Below are positions 1-8,842 of a stretch of DNA of 64,000 bases, piece by piece (the first letter of the stretch is position 1; each line of letters begins with the position of its first letter). Under the pieces are notes generated by a model. The model did no database searches and was not told the origin of the DNA. It was given only the letters and a program-made list of their open reading frames with translations. The position numbers and the translations under genes were made by a program. The stretch lies in assembly GCA_963812075.1 (NCBI GenBank), contig CAWETN010000011.1, forward strand, positions 62,001 to 126,000, given 5' to 3'. This DNA comes from JAMXLO01 sp963812075. GTDB taxonomy: Bacteria; Pseudomonadota; Alphaproteobacteria; Acetobacterales; Acetobacteraceae.

Positions 1-2099
1 CCGGCGAGCGACGGCAGCAGGACCTCGTGGAAGCCGCGCACCGTGAAGAAGCCCGGGATGCCGTCGGTCAGCGGCTTGCCCGAGGCGCGCACGAACAGCG
101 GCACGCCGGCGGGGCCGAGCGCGTCACTCGGGCGCCACTCCGGCAGGCGCTGCGCGGCCGCGGACGGCCGGATGCGCGAATACACCCGCTGCGCCAGCGG
201 CACGCCGGCGATGCGCGACCGCACCGTGGCGACCAGTTCGCCATCCAGCTGCACCGGGGGCAGCGGCTCGGTCAGCAGTGCATCCAGATGCCGCAGCAGA
301 GCGTCGCGCAGCGGCGCATAGCCGAGGCCGGGATAGGCCGTCTGCCAGTCGAGCCTCATCCACTCCCGCACCAGCGACGGGTCGAGCGGGCCGGCGCTGC
401 CGAGCATCAGGTAGACGCGCGTCGCCTCGTAGAGGAAGTCGGGGCGATCGAGGCTGCCGCGCAGCTGCGTCTCCAGCCGCCAGATCAGCCGCGGCAGCAG
501 GGCGTAGGACAGCGCATGGCGATAGACGGTGCGCGAGGCGGCGGTGAGCTTGTCGCGCTGCGACAGCATGGCGGGCAGCCAGGCCGCTTCGCCCCCGCCG
601 CGTGGCAGAGCGCTGGCCTGGTCCAGCAGCGGTGCCAGCCGCGCCAGGTCGTCGTCGGCCACCGGCGCCAACGGCAGGCCGCGTGCCGTCGCGTCATAAC
701 CGGCAAGCGAGGTCGTCAGCGCGTCGATCCGGCGCGTGGCAGCACTGCTCACCTGCCACAGCGTCGCCGCACCGGCGACGACAAGCAGGCCGGCGACAGC
801 GTATCCGGCCATGCGCAGCACGAAGCCGCGCCGCGCCGCAGGGGAGGTGCGGGCGATCAGCTGTGCTTCGCCGAAGACCACGTCCCGCAGCAGACGCTCC
901 AGGAAATAGCTCCGCCCCTGCACCGGCTGCAGCGTTCGCGTCTGCTCGACACCCAGCGCGCGTGCCAGGGCGCCGGTGAGCCGGTCGATCGGCGTGCCCT
1001 CCTGCGTACCCGAGGTGAAGTAGACCCCACGCAGCCAGGGCGACCGGCCACCGTCGGTCGGAGCGAAGGCCGCGTGCACGAACTCGGTCAGCACTGGCTC
1101 CAGGCTGGCGAACTGGCCCGGGAACATCGCGATCCGCGCACGGTGATCCGCGTTGCGCTCGACGAGCAGACGATCGAACAGCCGCGCGTGCAGCCGGTCC
1201 GTCAGCCCGCGCAGCTCGCCGGCAACGGTCGCGGTCGGATCGCTGTTCGTGCGCTGGTCGAAGGTCGTGCCCCAGACCTGCGCGCGCCCGTCGCGATCGA
1301 GGTCGTCGAAGAACTCGGTGAAGCCGGCCAGCAGGTCGGCCTTGGTGATGAGGAGATAGACCGGAAGCCGCATGCCGAACCTGGCCTGCAACTCGGTGAT
1401 CCGGGCGCGGATCGCCGCCGCATGCGCCTGGCGTTCGGCGGGCGGTGCCTGCGCCAGCTCGTTCAGCGGAAACGCGACCAGCACGCCGTTGAGCGGCTGC
1501 AGCGGCCGGGTTTCTTTGAGCAGCCTGAGAAACGCGTCCCAGCCGGCACGGTCGACGACGGCGTCGGAGTCCTGCGTCGTATAGCGGCCGGCCGTGTCGA
1601 TCAGCACGGCGTTCTCGGTGAACCACCAATCGCAGAGGCGCGTGCCGCCGACCCCGGCGATCGCGCCCAGCCCCATCTGCTCGGCAAGCGGGAAGCGCAG
1701 GCCGGCGTTCAGCAATGCCGTGGTCTTGCCGGCGCCAGGCGGGCCGATGATGGCGTACCACGGCTGTTCGTACAGGTATTCGCGTCCGCGCAGCGAGCCC
1801 TTCAGCAGATCGAGCGCCTGCGCCAGCCGTGCGTGAAGCGCCTGCGCTTCGGCCTGTTCCTCGGCGCCGGCGGCGATGCCGCGGGCCAGCGCCGCGTCGC
1901 GTCCCCGCGCGCGAGCGTCGAGCAGCGCGTTGCCGGCAGTACAGACGGCAAGCAGTGCGATCACCAGCGCCAGGCGCGGCGGCCAGTCGTCGAACGAGGG
2001 CAGCAGCGGTCCGAAGATCCAGACGAGTGCCGCCAGCAGGGCCGTGCCGACGAAGCTGATGCACCAGCGTGACGCGAGGATGTCGATCACCGGCTGCAC
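1..2099 (-). CDS. tssM: Type VI secretion system membrane protein TssM (IcmF), 3' part cut by window edge
   Basis: TssM is the large inner-membrane scaffold of the T6SS trans-envelope complex and contacts TssL and TssJ. The frame is open from a GTG at 2099 to the window edge, about 699 residues of a family usually 1100-1200 long. Two hydrophobic helices lie in the first 60 residues. A Walker A motif GPPGAGKT is at residues 119-126, followed by the IcmF signature with DWWFTENAVLIDTAGRY. The last visible residues (IPGFFTVRGFHEVLLP) match the conserved region of the periplasmic part. The GTG lies 6 bp after the tssL stop in the same frame; ATG 2106 is out of frame, giving only an Arg-rich shadow. 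The operon continues to the left of the window. Confidence 0.93.
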   Translation of the reverse strand, partial: MQPVIDILASRWCISFVGTALLAALVWIFGPLLPSFDDWPPRLALVIALLAVCTAGNALLDARARGRDAALARGIAAGAEEQAEAQALHARLAQALDLLKGSLRGREYLYEQPWYAIIGPPGAGKTTALLNAGLRFPLAEQMGLGAIAGVGGTRLCDWWFTENAVLIDTAGRYTTQDSDAVVDRAGWDAFLRLLKETRPLQPLNGVLVAFPLNELAQAPPAERQAHAAAIRARITELQARFGMRLPVYLLITKADLLAGFTEFFDDLDRDGRAQVWGTTFDQRTNSDPTATVAGELRGLTDRLHARLFDRLLVERNADHRARIAMFPGQFASLEPVLTEFVHAAFAPTDGGRSPWLRGVYFTSGTQEGTPIDRLTGALARALGVEQTRTLQPVQGRSYFLERLLRDVVFGEAQLIARTSPAARRGFVLRMAGYAVAGLLVVAGAATLWQVSSAATRRIDALTTSLAGYDATARGLPLAPVADDDLARLAPLLDQASALPRGGGEAAWLPAMLSQRDKLTAASRTVYRHALSYALLPRLIWRLETQLRGSLDRPDFLYEATRVYLMLGSAGPLDPSLVREWMRLDWQTAYPGLGYAPLRDALLRHLDALLTEPLPPVQLDGELVATVRSRIAGVPLAQRVYSRIRPSAAAQRLPEWRPSDALGPAGVPLFVRASGKPLTDGIPGFFTVRGFHEVLLPSLA

Positions 2100-2105
2100 G
2101 ATGCA

Positions 2106-3434
2106 TCAGTCCTGGCGGTGCAGTACGATCTCGACACGCCGGTTCTGCTCACGGCCCTCCGGCGTGGTGTTCGGTACAATCGGTTCGGCGTCCGCGCGCC
2201 CCTCGGCATCGAGCCGCACAGCGCCGCCAAGTGCACGGCTCATCACCGCGAGCACCGCGCTGGCGCGTGCGGTGGACAGCTGGAAGCTCGAGGCGAAGCG
2301 CACGGTGTGGACCGGCTGGTTGTCGGTGTAGTCGATCACCTGCGCGGATCCGCGTTCGCCGCCCAGGGCCGCGGCGACCCGCTGCAGCAGAGGCAGGGAC
2401 GCCGGCAACACATCGGCGTTCCCCGGGCTGAACAGCAGGCGGCCGGGAATGCGGATGACAGGAACCGCCGGCGTGCCGAACAGGCTGAGCGAGCTCTGTT
2501 CGATCTCCGGGCGCAGGGCCGCGCGCAACCGGTCGAGTGCGGAGGGTTCGGGCGGCGGTGGCAGCGCCTGCACGGGCGCCGCCCGGGTCAGCGGCGGCAT
2601 GTGCGCCGGCGGGGCGGCGAGCGCCTGTGCCTGCAAGGCATCCGAGGCCGCGTTCAGACGCACCGATGTCCAGAACGCCATGCCGCCGCAAAGCGCCAGC
2701 GCCGCGGCCATCGCCACCCAGACCGGTACGCCGTGCCGTCCCGATCGGTGCGGCGCGTCGACGCCCCGCCAGCGCCGCGACAGCTCCGAGCCGGGCTTGG
2801 GATGCTGCGACGCTATCGCTGCGTGGGCTTCCGTCCTGAGCCGGTCCAGTTCGCCTTCGCCGCGTGCCTGTCGGTAGCGGCCCATGAAGCCGAATGCCAG
2901 GCACAGTGACATCAGCTCGATCACGGGCAGGAATGTTGCCGGTTTCTGCAGCATCTGGCGCAGCTGATCGAAGAACTGGTCGGTGCCGCGTGCGCCGTGG
3001 TGGAACGTGGCCACCAGTGAGTGGCCCGCCCAGTCCGTGGCGGCGCCCCAGGGCGTGTTCAGCACCGTGTCGTCGATGCTGGCGCACAGCGCGTAGTGCG
3101 CCGGCCGCAGCAGCTCCATCGGCACGCCCAGTTCCCGCCCTTTGCGCTCGAACGCGTTCAGGTCCTGCACCGCGCGTTCGCGCAGCGCCGGAGCGTCCGG
3201 CGGGTTCCGCACGGCGCGCAGCCGGTCGAGCAACTGCAGCAAGGGCGAGGCCGCGACCGTCAGCGGCGAAAGCGCGACCGCCGGTGGGGCGGACGGATCG
3301 GGAGCCGGCAGGGCCGCCGCACGCGCGGGCGGGGTCGGCGCGCGCGGGGGTGGGGCGGTCCTGCGACCGCCTGGCGTCGGGCGGATCACCGTCCGATCGC
3401 TGTCGCCGGGCTCGGAGAAGGGGTTGTCGCTCAC
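2106..3434 (-). CDS. tssL: Type VI secretion protein TssL (DotU family) with C-terminal OmpA domain
   Basis: TssL (442 aa) is the inner-membrane partner of TssM in the T6SS membrane complex. A Pro/Ala-rich N-terminus of about 60 residues precedes the cytoplasmic DotU/IcmH domain (about 60-220), which carries ASIDDTVLNTPWG at 118-130. One transmembrane helix lies near 237-257. The periplasmic C-terminus (about 320-442) is OmpA-like and ends in NRRVEIVL, so this is the extended TssL type that contacts peptidoglycan. It starts 6 bp after the upstream glucosaminidase gene and ends 6 bp before tssM, which indicates one transcript. Confidence 0.94.
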   Translation of the reverse strand: MSDNPFSEPGDSDRTVIRPTPGGRRTAPPPRAPTPPARAAALPAPDPSAPPAVALSPLTVAASPLLQLLDRLRAVRNPPDAPALRERAVQDLNAFERKGRELGVPMELLRPAHYALCASIDDTVLNTPWGAATDWAGHSLVATFHHGARGTDQFFDQLRQMLQKPATFLPVIELMSLCLAFGFMGRYRQARGEGELDRLRTEAHAAIASQHPKPGSELSRRWRGVDAPHRSGRHGVPVWVAMAAALALCGGMAFWTSVRLNAASDALQAQALAAPPAHMPPLTRAAPVQALPPPPEPSALDRLRAALRPEIEQSSLSLFGTPAVPVIRIPGRLLFSPGNADVLPASLPLLQRVAAALGGERGSAQVIDYTDNQPVHTVRFASSFQLSTARASAVLAVMSRALGGAVRLDAEGRADAEPIVPNTTPEGREQNRRVEIVLHRQD

Positions 3435-3440
3435 CGGCGC

Positions 3441-4217
3441 CTAGCGGTCGTACTGGCTCAAGCCGTAATTCTGCATGACCCATTTCAGCGTGAAGCCGTA
3501 GTTCGGATCGGTGGCATACACGCCGGTCAGCGCGTCGGCGAAGGCGTCGGGATTGTCCACCTGCTTCATCGCCTCCTTGTAGACCGGCGCGGTCGCCAGC
3601 AGGCGACCATGTTCGTCGAACGCCTGGGTGAGCGAATCGAACATGCGGAAGCGGGCGGTGATCGTGATGCTTTCGCCCTTCACCACCTCGCGCGTCGGGC
3701 TCTCCACCGCAGGCTGGTCGCCAACCGCCTTGATGCCGAAAGGGTTGTTGCTGCCGGGCGGCATGGAGGCACCCCAGGCGCTCTCCACCGCCCATTGTGC
3801 GACCGTCACCGAAGCCGGCACGGTCCACTTCTTGCGCGAAGCGACGGCGGCATCGGCCACGTCGGTCGGGACCTGGCCGAAATGGCCGACCGTCGGCTGC
3901 GGGGCATTGGCGACCAACGGCCTCGCGGCGAGCGCGTAGTAGGTGGGGCTGCCCGGATCGATGCGGCCGGAGGGCGGCGTCATCTGAAGGATCGCCGCCT
4001 GGTACGTCTCGATCGCCAGCGTGGTGCCGACGTCGGCCACGCCGTTCACCGGGATCGGCGCATGCGGCTTGGGCAGCCGGTCGTTGAGCAGCGACTGGAT
4101 GACGAACACGTCGCCAGGTGCGTTGGTGCCGTCGCGACCGACCGAACTGAAAATGGGCGGCGCGATGCGACCCATCTCGTCGACGCTCAGCACCGTTGGT
4201 GATGGAACCAGTCCCAC
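3441..4217 (-). CDS. T6SS-linked peptidoglycan hydrolase, GH73/FlgJ-type glucosaminidase domain
   Basis: This 258-residue protein (GTG start) has an N-terminal stretch (about 35-90) resembling a peptidoglycan-binding repeat and a C-terminal GH73 N-acetylglucosaminidase domain (about 110-258). The candidate catalytic acid is Glu145 in QWAVESAWG, followed by NNPFGIK (157-163) and YATDPNYG (234-241), typical of FlgJ/Auto-type enzymes. I see no clear signal peptide. It lies directly upstream of tssL with 6 bp between them. Known T6SS loci use such enzymes either to open the cell wall during assembly or as effectors. No adjacent immunity gene is visible, which favours the assembly role, but this is inference. 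Confidence 0.85.
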   Translation of the reverse strand: MGLVPSPTVLSVDEMGRIAPPIFSSVGRDGTNAPGDVFVIQSLLNDRLPKPHAPIPVNGVADVGTTLAIETYQAAILQMTPPSGRIDPGSPTYYALAARPLVANAPQPTVGHFGQVPTDVADAAVASRKKWTVPASVTVAQWAVESAWGASMPPGSNNPFGIKAVGDQPAVESPTREVVKGESITITARFRMFDSLTQAFDEHGRLLATAPVYKEAMKQVDNPDAFADALTGVYATDPNYGFTLKWVMQNYGLSQYDR

Positions 4218-4270
4218 GGGCCGGATTAGTGCACAGGCGGGGTGGTCGGTGCCAGTTGTTTGACCGAGGC

Positions 4271-6203
4271 TCAGCCCAGGCCTCGCGGCACCAGAGAATC
4301 CCAGTCCCGGCGGCAGACCTCGTCGTCGGCTTCGTACGCGCGCAGGCTAGCCTGCAGTCGAAACGCATCCTGCGTGCACGACAACCGCATCTCGGTCTCG
4401 ATCCGGACGCGCCATGCATCCCGCGCCACGGTCTGCGTCTGGCGCATGGCAACGACCGCGCTGAGCGGGTCGTCATCGATGTTCGAATCGAAGCTGCCCT
4501 GGGTGCCGAGTTCCAGTCCCAGACGATCGATCCGCACGACGCCCCGGGCGAGCTCGGTGGTCGGTTCGGGCGCGGCGCTCTCCGCGGGCGCGAACGCAGG
4601 CAGCCGGCCATCCGCCGCCTGCGGTTCGCGCGTCGGCAGTTCCAGCGCCCCGCCGAAGACCGTCACCGTGGCGTTCACCGGGGGTGGCCAGATCATCGGC
4701 CAGTAGGTCGTGGAGAGTGCCAGCCTGATCCGGTGCCCGGCCGGGAACGCCGAACCCGCATCGTTCAGCTGGATCCGCACCCGATAGCGACGCCCAGGCG
4801 TCAGCGGCGTGGGGGTTTCGTGGCTGTCGCGATGGGTGAGGTTCAGGACGCCGTAGCTGATGCGGAGCGAGCCGCCATCCGGGCGCACGTCGCACAGCCG
4901 GACGATCAGGTTCGCGAGCGGCCGGTCGGCGGCAACGTCGAGCGTGACGACGGGGGCACCGAGAAGTTCGAGCCGGCCGGCAAGCGGTGTCGAATCGAAT
5001 ACCAGCGAGAGCGCGTCGTCGTCGCGCTGGTCGCCGGCCTGATCCGCGCCCCTGCCGAACGGGCACCAGGCACCGCCGCGCTGTCCAAGCGTCTGCGGCG
5101 AGCAGATATCGCGGGGGGTCAGCGGCGCGCTGTCGGTGGCGAGACCGCCATCGGTCAGGTGCAGGCGATGCGTGGCACCATCCGTCGGCGGCCACGATGC
5201 CTCGGCGATCCAGCGGCCCGGCAGCTCCTCGTGAAAGGCCGCGGGCTCCACGCTGTCCGTCATCCACGCGCGCAGCATCGGTTCGGCCATGACGCCGGTA
5301 TCGATCCCCTTCAGCCAGTGATCCCACCACCGCAACGCCTCCTGCAGGAAGCCGATCTGTGGCCCCGGCAGCGCGAGATGCGGATAGGCGTGCGCCCAGG
5401 GCCCTATCAGGCCTTTGCGAGGCACCGTCAGATGCGCGAGCAGGCGCGGGATCGCGTTGGTGTAGCCGTCGGTCCAGCCACCGACCGCGAAGACGGGGCA
5501 CCGGATCGCGCCGTAGTCCTCGCACACCGAGCCGTGCCGCCAATAGTCGTCGCGCCAGGGATGGCGCAGCCAGCCCTCGAGGAACGATGGCAGGTTGTTC
5601 AGGCGCTCCAGCCACATGGCGCGCCAGCGGTCGCCGACCAGCGCGGGATCCGGCGGGTGGCACATGGCGCCGAACAGGAAGGAGCCCCAGCCGAAGCCGG
5701 CACGCAGCAAGGCCCCGCCCATATAGTGCACGTCGTCGCGATAGCGGTCGTCGGTGGAGCAGAGCGTGATGATCGCCTGCAGCGCCGGCGGACGCCGTGC
5801 CGCGACCTGCAGCGCGTTGAACCCGCCCCAGGAGATCCCCATTATGCCGACCGCGCCGCTGCACCATGGCTGCGCCGCCAGCCAGTCGATCACCTCGAGC
5901 GCGTCGTCCTGCTCCTGTCGCGCGTACTCGTCCCACAGCAGTCCGTCCGACTCGCCGCTGCCACGGATGTCGACGCGTGCTGCGGCGTAGCCATGGCCGG
6001 CCAGATACGGGATGCGTCAGCGCATCGCGATCATAGGTGCCGGTCCGCTTGCGGTACGGCAGGTACTCCAGGATCGCCGGCACCGGCTTCGCCTCGGCAT
6101 CCGTCGGCAACCAGATGCGAGCGGCGAGGTGCGTGCCGTCGCGCAGCGGGATCAGCGTATGCTCGATCTCCCGCACGGCATGTGGGAACCCGGTGACGAC
6201 CAC
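4271..6203 (-). CDS. CocE/NonD family (X-Pro dipeptidyl-peptidase, S15) hydrolase, one frame break
   Basis: Alpha/beta hydrolase of the CocE/NonD group, which cleaves esters or amides with a Ser-Asp-His triad. The nucleophile motif GISWGG is followed by the helical cap and a C-terminal jelly-roll domain ending near 4271. The N-terminal strand (REIEHTLIPLRDGTHLAARI, then LPYRKRTG) is encoded from about 6203 but in another frame. One extra base in the GGG at 6009-6011 (+ strand) explains the break, and removing it gives a normal 643-residue protein. The start is taken as GTG 6203, which overlaps the last base of the upstream SDR stop; GTG 6176 is an alternative. The 540-residue ORF beginning at 5893 is only the C-terminal part. 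Substrate unknown. Confidence 0.8.
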
Positions 6204-6964
6204 TACATCCGCTTCCCGATCGTCCAGCCGCCATCGACGGTCAGGATGCTTCCCGTGATGAAGCCGTTCTGCTCGTCGGCAAGGAACAGAATGGCACGCG
6301 CGATCTCCTCGGGTTCGGCCCAGCGGCCGAGGGCGTGGATGTCGCGGATGGCCTGCGCATAGGCCGGGTCCTGGAAATAGCGCTCGGTGAGCGGCGTGCG
6401 CACCACCCCAGGCGCCACCGCGTTCACGCGGATGCCTTTGTCGCCCAACTCCAGCGCCATCTCGCGCGTCAGGCCCACCACACCGTGCTTCGAGGCGGTG
6501 TAGGCGGCGCGATTCGGTGCCGCCATCAAGCCCAGCGTGGAGGCGAGATTGACGATCTGCCCCGTCTTGCCCTGCTGCACCAGCCGGCGGGCGAACGCCT
6601 GGCTGGTCAGAAAGGTGCCCGAGAGGTTGACACTGATGACGCGCTGCCATTCGTCGAACGACAGATCGAGCACGCTGACGATCTCGCGGATGCCGGCGGA
6701 ATTGACCAGCACATCCAGCCGCCCAAGCGAGGCCGCCGCCGCATCGACGAAGCCCGCGGCCGATGCCGGATCGCTGACATCGACCCGGAAGGCGTGCGCC
6801 TCGCCCTTGCGCCGACGGATCTCGGCCGCGGTGGCCTCGGCGCGCTCCAGATCGAGGTCGCCGATGGCGACGCGCGCGCCTTCTTCCGCCGCCAGATAGC
6901 CCACCTGCTGTCCGATGCCGCTGCCGCCGCCGGTGACCAGGACACCGCGATCCTGAAAGCGCAT
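6203..6964 (-). CDS. Short-chain dehydrogenase/reductase (SDR)
   Basis: Classical SDR of 253 residues, predicted cytoplasmic NAD(P)-dependent alcohol/ketone oxidoreductase. The Rossmann motif TGGGSGIG is at residues 11-18, an NSAGI variant of NNAG follows, and the catalytic YTASK tetrad is present with a C-terminal TVDGGW. ATG 6964 was chosen because GGGAGG lies 7 bp upstream and the SDR fold begins there; an upstream in-frame ATG at 7018 adds unrelated sequence. It is transcribed divergently from the SDR at 7039 and runs into the CocE hydrolase gene, so the two may act on one substrate. Specific substrate not identifiable. Confidence 0.9.
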   Translation of the reverse strand: MRFQDRGVLVTGGGSGIGQQVGYLAAEEGARVAIGDLDLERAEATAAEIRRRKGEAHAFRVDVSDPASAAGFVDAAAASLGRLDVLVNSAGIREIVSVLDLSFDEWQRVISVNLSGTFLTSQAFARRLVQQGKTGQIVNLASTLGLMAAPNRAAYTASKHGVVGLTREMALELGDKGIRVNAVAPGVVRTPLTERYFQDPAYAQAIRDIHALGRWAEPEEIARAILFLADEQNGFITGSILTVDGGWTIGKRM

Positions 6965-7038
6965 CCATGCCTCCCACTTTCGTGCCGTCGGGCAGCATGG
7001 CAACGTCGATCGCGACACAGCAAGGGGAGGGAGACGCC

Positions 7039-7782
7039 ATGCGCCTGGCGAACAAGGTCGCCATCGTCACCGGCGCGGCCTCCGGCATGGGTGCCGCCAC
7101 GGCGCGGCTGTTCGCGCGCGAAGGTGCCAAGGTGGTGATCGCCGACGTGCTGGAGCACGAAGGCCGGCAGGTGGCCGACGCGATCGGCGACGCGGCGCAT
7201 TTCGAACGGCTCGACGTCACCAGCGAGGAGAACTGGACCGCGGTCATTGCCGCGACGACGCAGCGGTTCGGCAGGCTCGACGTCCTGGTGAACAACGCCG
7301 GCATTTCGGGCAGCGCCGAACAGGACATGTTCAGCACCGAGGCGTGGCACCGCATCATGGCGATCAACGCGACCGGGGTGTTCTTCGGGATCAAGCATGC
7401 CATCCCGGCGATGGCCACGAGCGGCGGCGGCTCGATCGTCAACCTGTCCTCGATCGCCGGCATCATCGGCAGCGAGCACGTGCACATGGCGTACAATGCC
7501 TCGAAGGCGGCGGTGCGGCTGATGACGAAATCGACCGCGGTGCAGCACGCCAAGGACAACATCCGCGCTAACTCGGTGCATCCCGGCATCATGCCGCCGA
7601 TGCGCACCTCGGGTCGCACCGCCGAGCCGGCGGTCCGCGCCGAGCGGATGCGGGTGATCCCGATGCGCCGGCCGGGCGAGGTGGACGAAGTGGCCTACGC
7701 CATCCTGTTCCTGGCGTCCGACGAGTCCTCCTACATCACCGGCTCCGAGATCCACGTGGATGGAGGCGCCATCGCCATCTGA
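7039..7782 (+). CDS. Short-chain dehydrogenase/reductase, glucose/cyclopentanol dehydrogenase-like SDR
   Basis: A 247-residue classical SDR with TGAASGMG at residues 11-18, NNAG, a catalytic YNASK and a C-terminal HVDGG. ATG 7039 has the strong Shine-Dalgarno GGGGAGGGAG just upstream, so the in-frame ATG at 6967 is rejected. Its 3' end overlaps the possible start of the AbrB-type gene, which suggests translational coupling. Predicted NAD(P)-dependent secondary alcohol dehydrogenase; substrate unknown. Confidence 0.9.
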   Translation: MRLANKVAIVTGAASGMGAATARLFAREGAKVVIADVLEHEGRQVADAIGDAAHFERLDVTSEENWTAVIAATTQRFGRLDVLVNNAGISGSAEQDMFSTEAWHRIMAINATGVFFGIKHAIPAMATSGGGSIVNLSSIAGIIGSEHVHMAYNASKAAVRLMTKSTAVQHAKDNIRANSVHPGIMPPMRTSGRTAEPAVRAERMRVIPMRRPGEVDEVAYAILFLASDESSYITGSEIHVDGGAIAI

Positions 7783-8842
7783 CGACGCAGTGGGCCTCGT
7801 CCGCCGATGGACAGTGCTGGTCATCCTCTCGGGCATCGTCGCACTCGGCCTGCAGGCCGTGCGCCTGCCTGCGGCACTGCTGCTGGGACCGATGATCGCG
7901 GCGATCGTGGTGGCGTTGTCCGGCAGCCAGCTGCGCGTTGCGCCGCAGCCTGTGCTGATTGCGCAGGCGGTGATCGGTTGCATGATCGCCCGCAGCATTC
8001 CGCCTGCCATCATCGGCGAGATCCTGCACGACTGGCCGCTGTTTCTGGCCACCGTCATCGCGGTGATTGCGGCAAGCAGCACGCTTGGCTGGCTGCTTAC
8101 GCGCTGGCGCGTGCTGCCAGGCACCACGGCCGTATGGGGTTCGTCGCCCGGCGCCGCTTCGGCGATGATGCTGATGGCGTCTGCCTACGGCGCCGACATC
8201 CGCCTCGTGGCCTTCATGCAGTATCTGCGCGTGCTGTTCGTGGCGCTGTTGGCGACCATCGTCGCGCGGGTGTGGACCACAGGCGCCGGACCCGCCGCCG
8301 CCGCACATTGGTTCATGCTGCCTGCCTGGCTGCCGTTCGCCGAAACCTTGGCGCTGATCGGCTTCGGCACCCTGGCGGCACGGCTGCGCCGCATCCCGGC
8401 CGCGCCACTGCTGCTGCCGCTGGGCGCCGGCATCGCCTTGCAGGATGCCGGCGTGCTGACGATCGAGCTGCCGCCCTGGCTGCTGGCCGCCAGCTACACC
8501 GTCGTCGGCTGGAGCACCGGCCTCGGGTTCAACCGATCGATCCTGGCCCACGCCGCCCGCGCGCTGCCGGGCGTCGTGCTGTCGATCCTCGTGCTGATCG
8601 CCGTCTGCGGCGGCCTTGCGGCGCTGCTTGTCGTGCTGGCCGGCATCGACCCGCTGACTGCCTACCTGGCCACCAGTCCTGGCGGCGCCGACTCTGCCGC
8701 CATCATCGCGGTGGCGAGCAACGTCGATGTGGCCTTCGTGATGGCGATGCAGACCACGCGGCTGGTGCTGGTGCTGCTGATCGGTCCCAGCCTGGCGAAA
8801 TTCATCGCCAGGCTGACCGGCGGCAAGCAGCGGCGGCTATGA
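7760..8842 (+). CDS. AbrB-family membrane protein (putative ammonia monooxygenase/transporter-like)
   Basis: A 360-residue, highly hydrophobic protein with about nine to ten membrane segments arranged as two related halves, as in the AbrB duplication family. Conserved Gly/Pro-rich segments (WGSSPGAASAMML in the first half, TSPGGADSAAI in the second) mark the repeated cores. Members are often labelled ammonia monooxygenase or transcriptional regulator on weak grounds; a transport role is more plausible. ATG 7760 lies inside the SDR gene (23-bp overlap); GTG 7790 is an alternative start. The 3' end overlaps the convergent deacylase gene by 6 bp. Confidence 0.85.
   Translation: MEAPSPSDDAVGLVRRWTVLVILSGIVALGLQAVRLPAALLLGPMIAAIVVALSGSQLRVAPQPVLIAQAVIGCMIARSIPPAIIGEILHDWPLFLATVIAVIAASSTLGWLLTRWRVLPGTTAVWGSSPGAASAMMLMASAYGADIRLVAFMQYLRVLFVALLATIVARVWTTGAGPAAAAHWFMLPAWLPFAETLALIGFGTLAARLRRIPAAPLLLPLGAGIALQDAGVLTIELPPWLLAASYTVVGWSTGLGFNRSILAHAARALPGVVLSILVLIAVCGGLAALLVVLAGIDPLTAYLATSPGGADSAAIIAVASNVDVAFVMAMQTTRLVLVLLIGPSLAKFIARLTGGKQRRL

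Noticed and set aside
27..2072. 681-residue plus-strand ORF opposite tssM
   Set aside because: Arg/Gln/His-rich antisense shadow; the opposite strand encodes TssM with Walker A and IcmF motifs.
2149..4611. 820-residue minus-strand ORF spanning tssL and the hydrolase
   Set aside because: Different frame from the recognised proteins, very Arg-rich and without motifs; a GC-rich shadow.
4473..7619. 1048-residue minus-strand ORF
   Set aside because: It crosses an SDR and the CocE gene in wrong frames. Only its middle (about 6203 to 6013) is real: the N-terminus of the frameshifted CocE protein.
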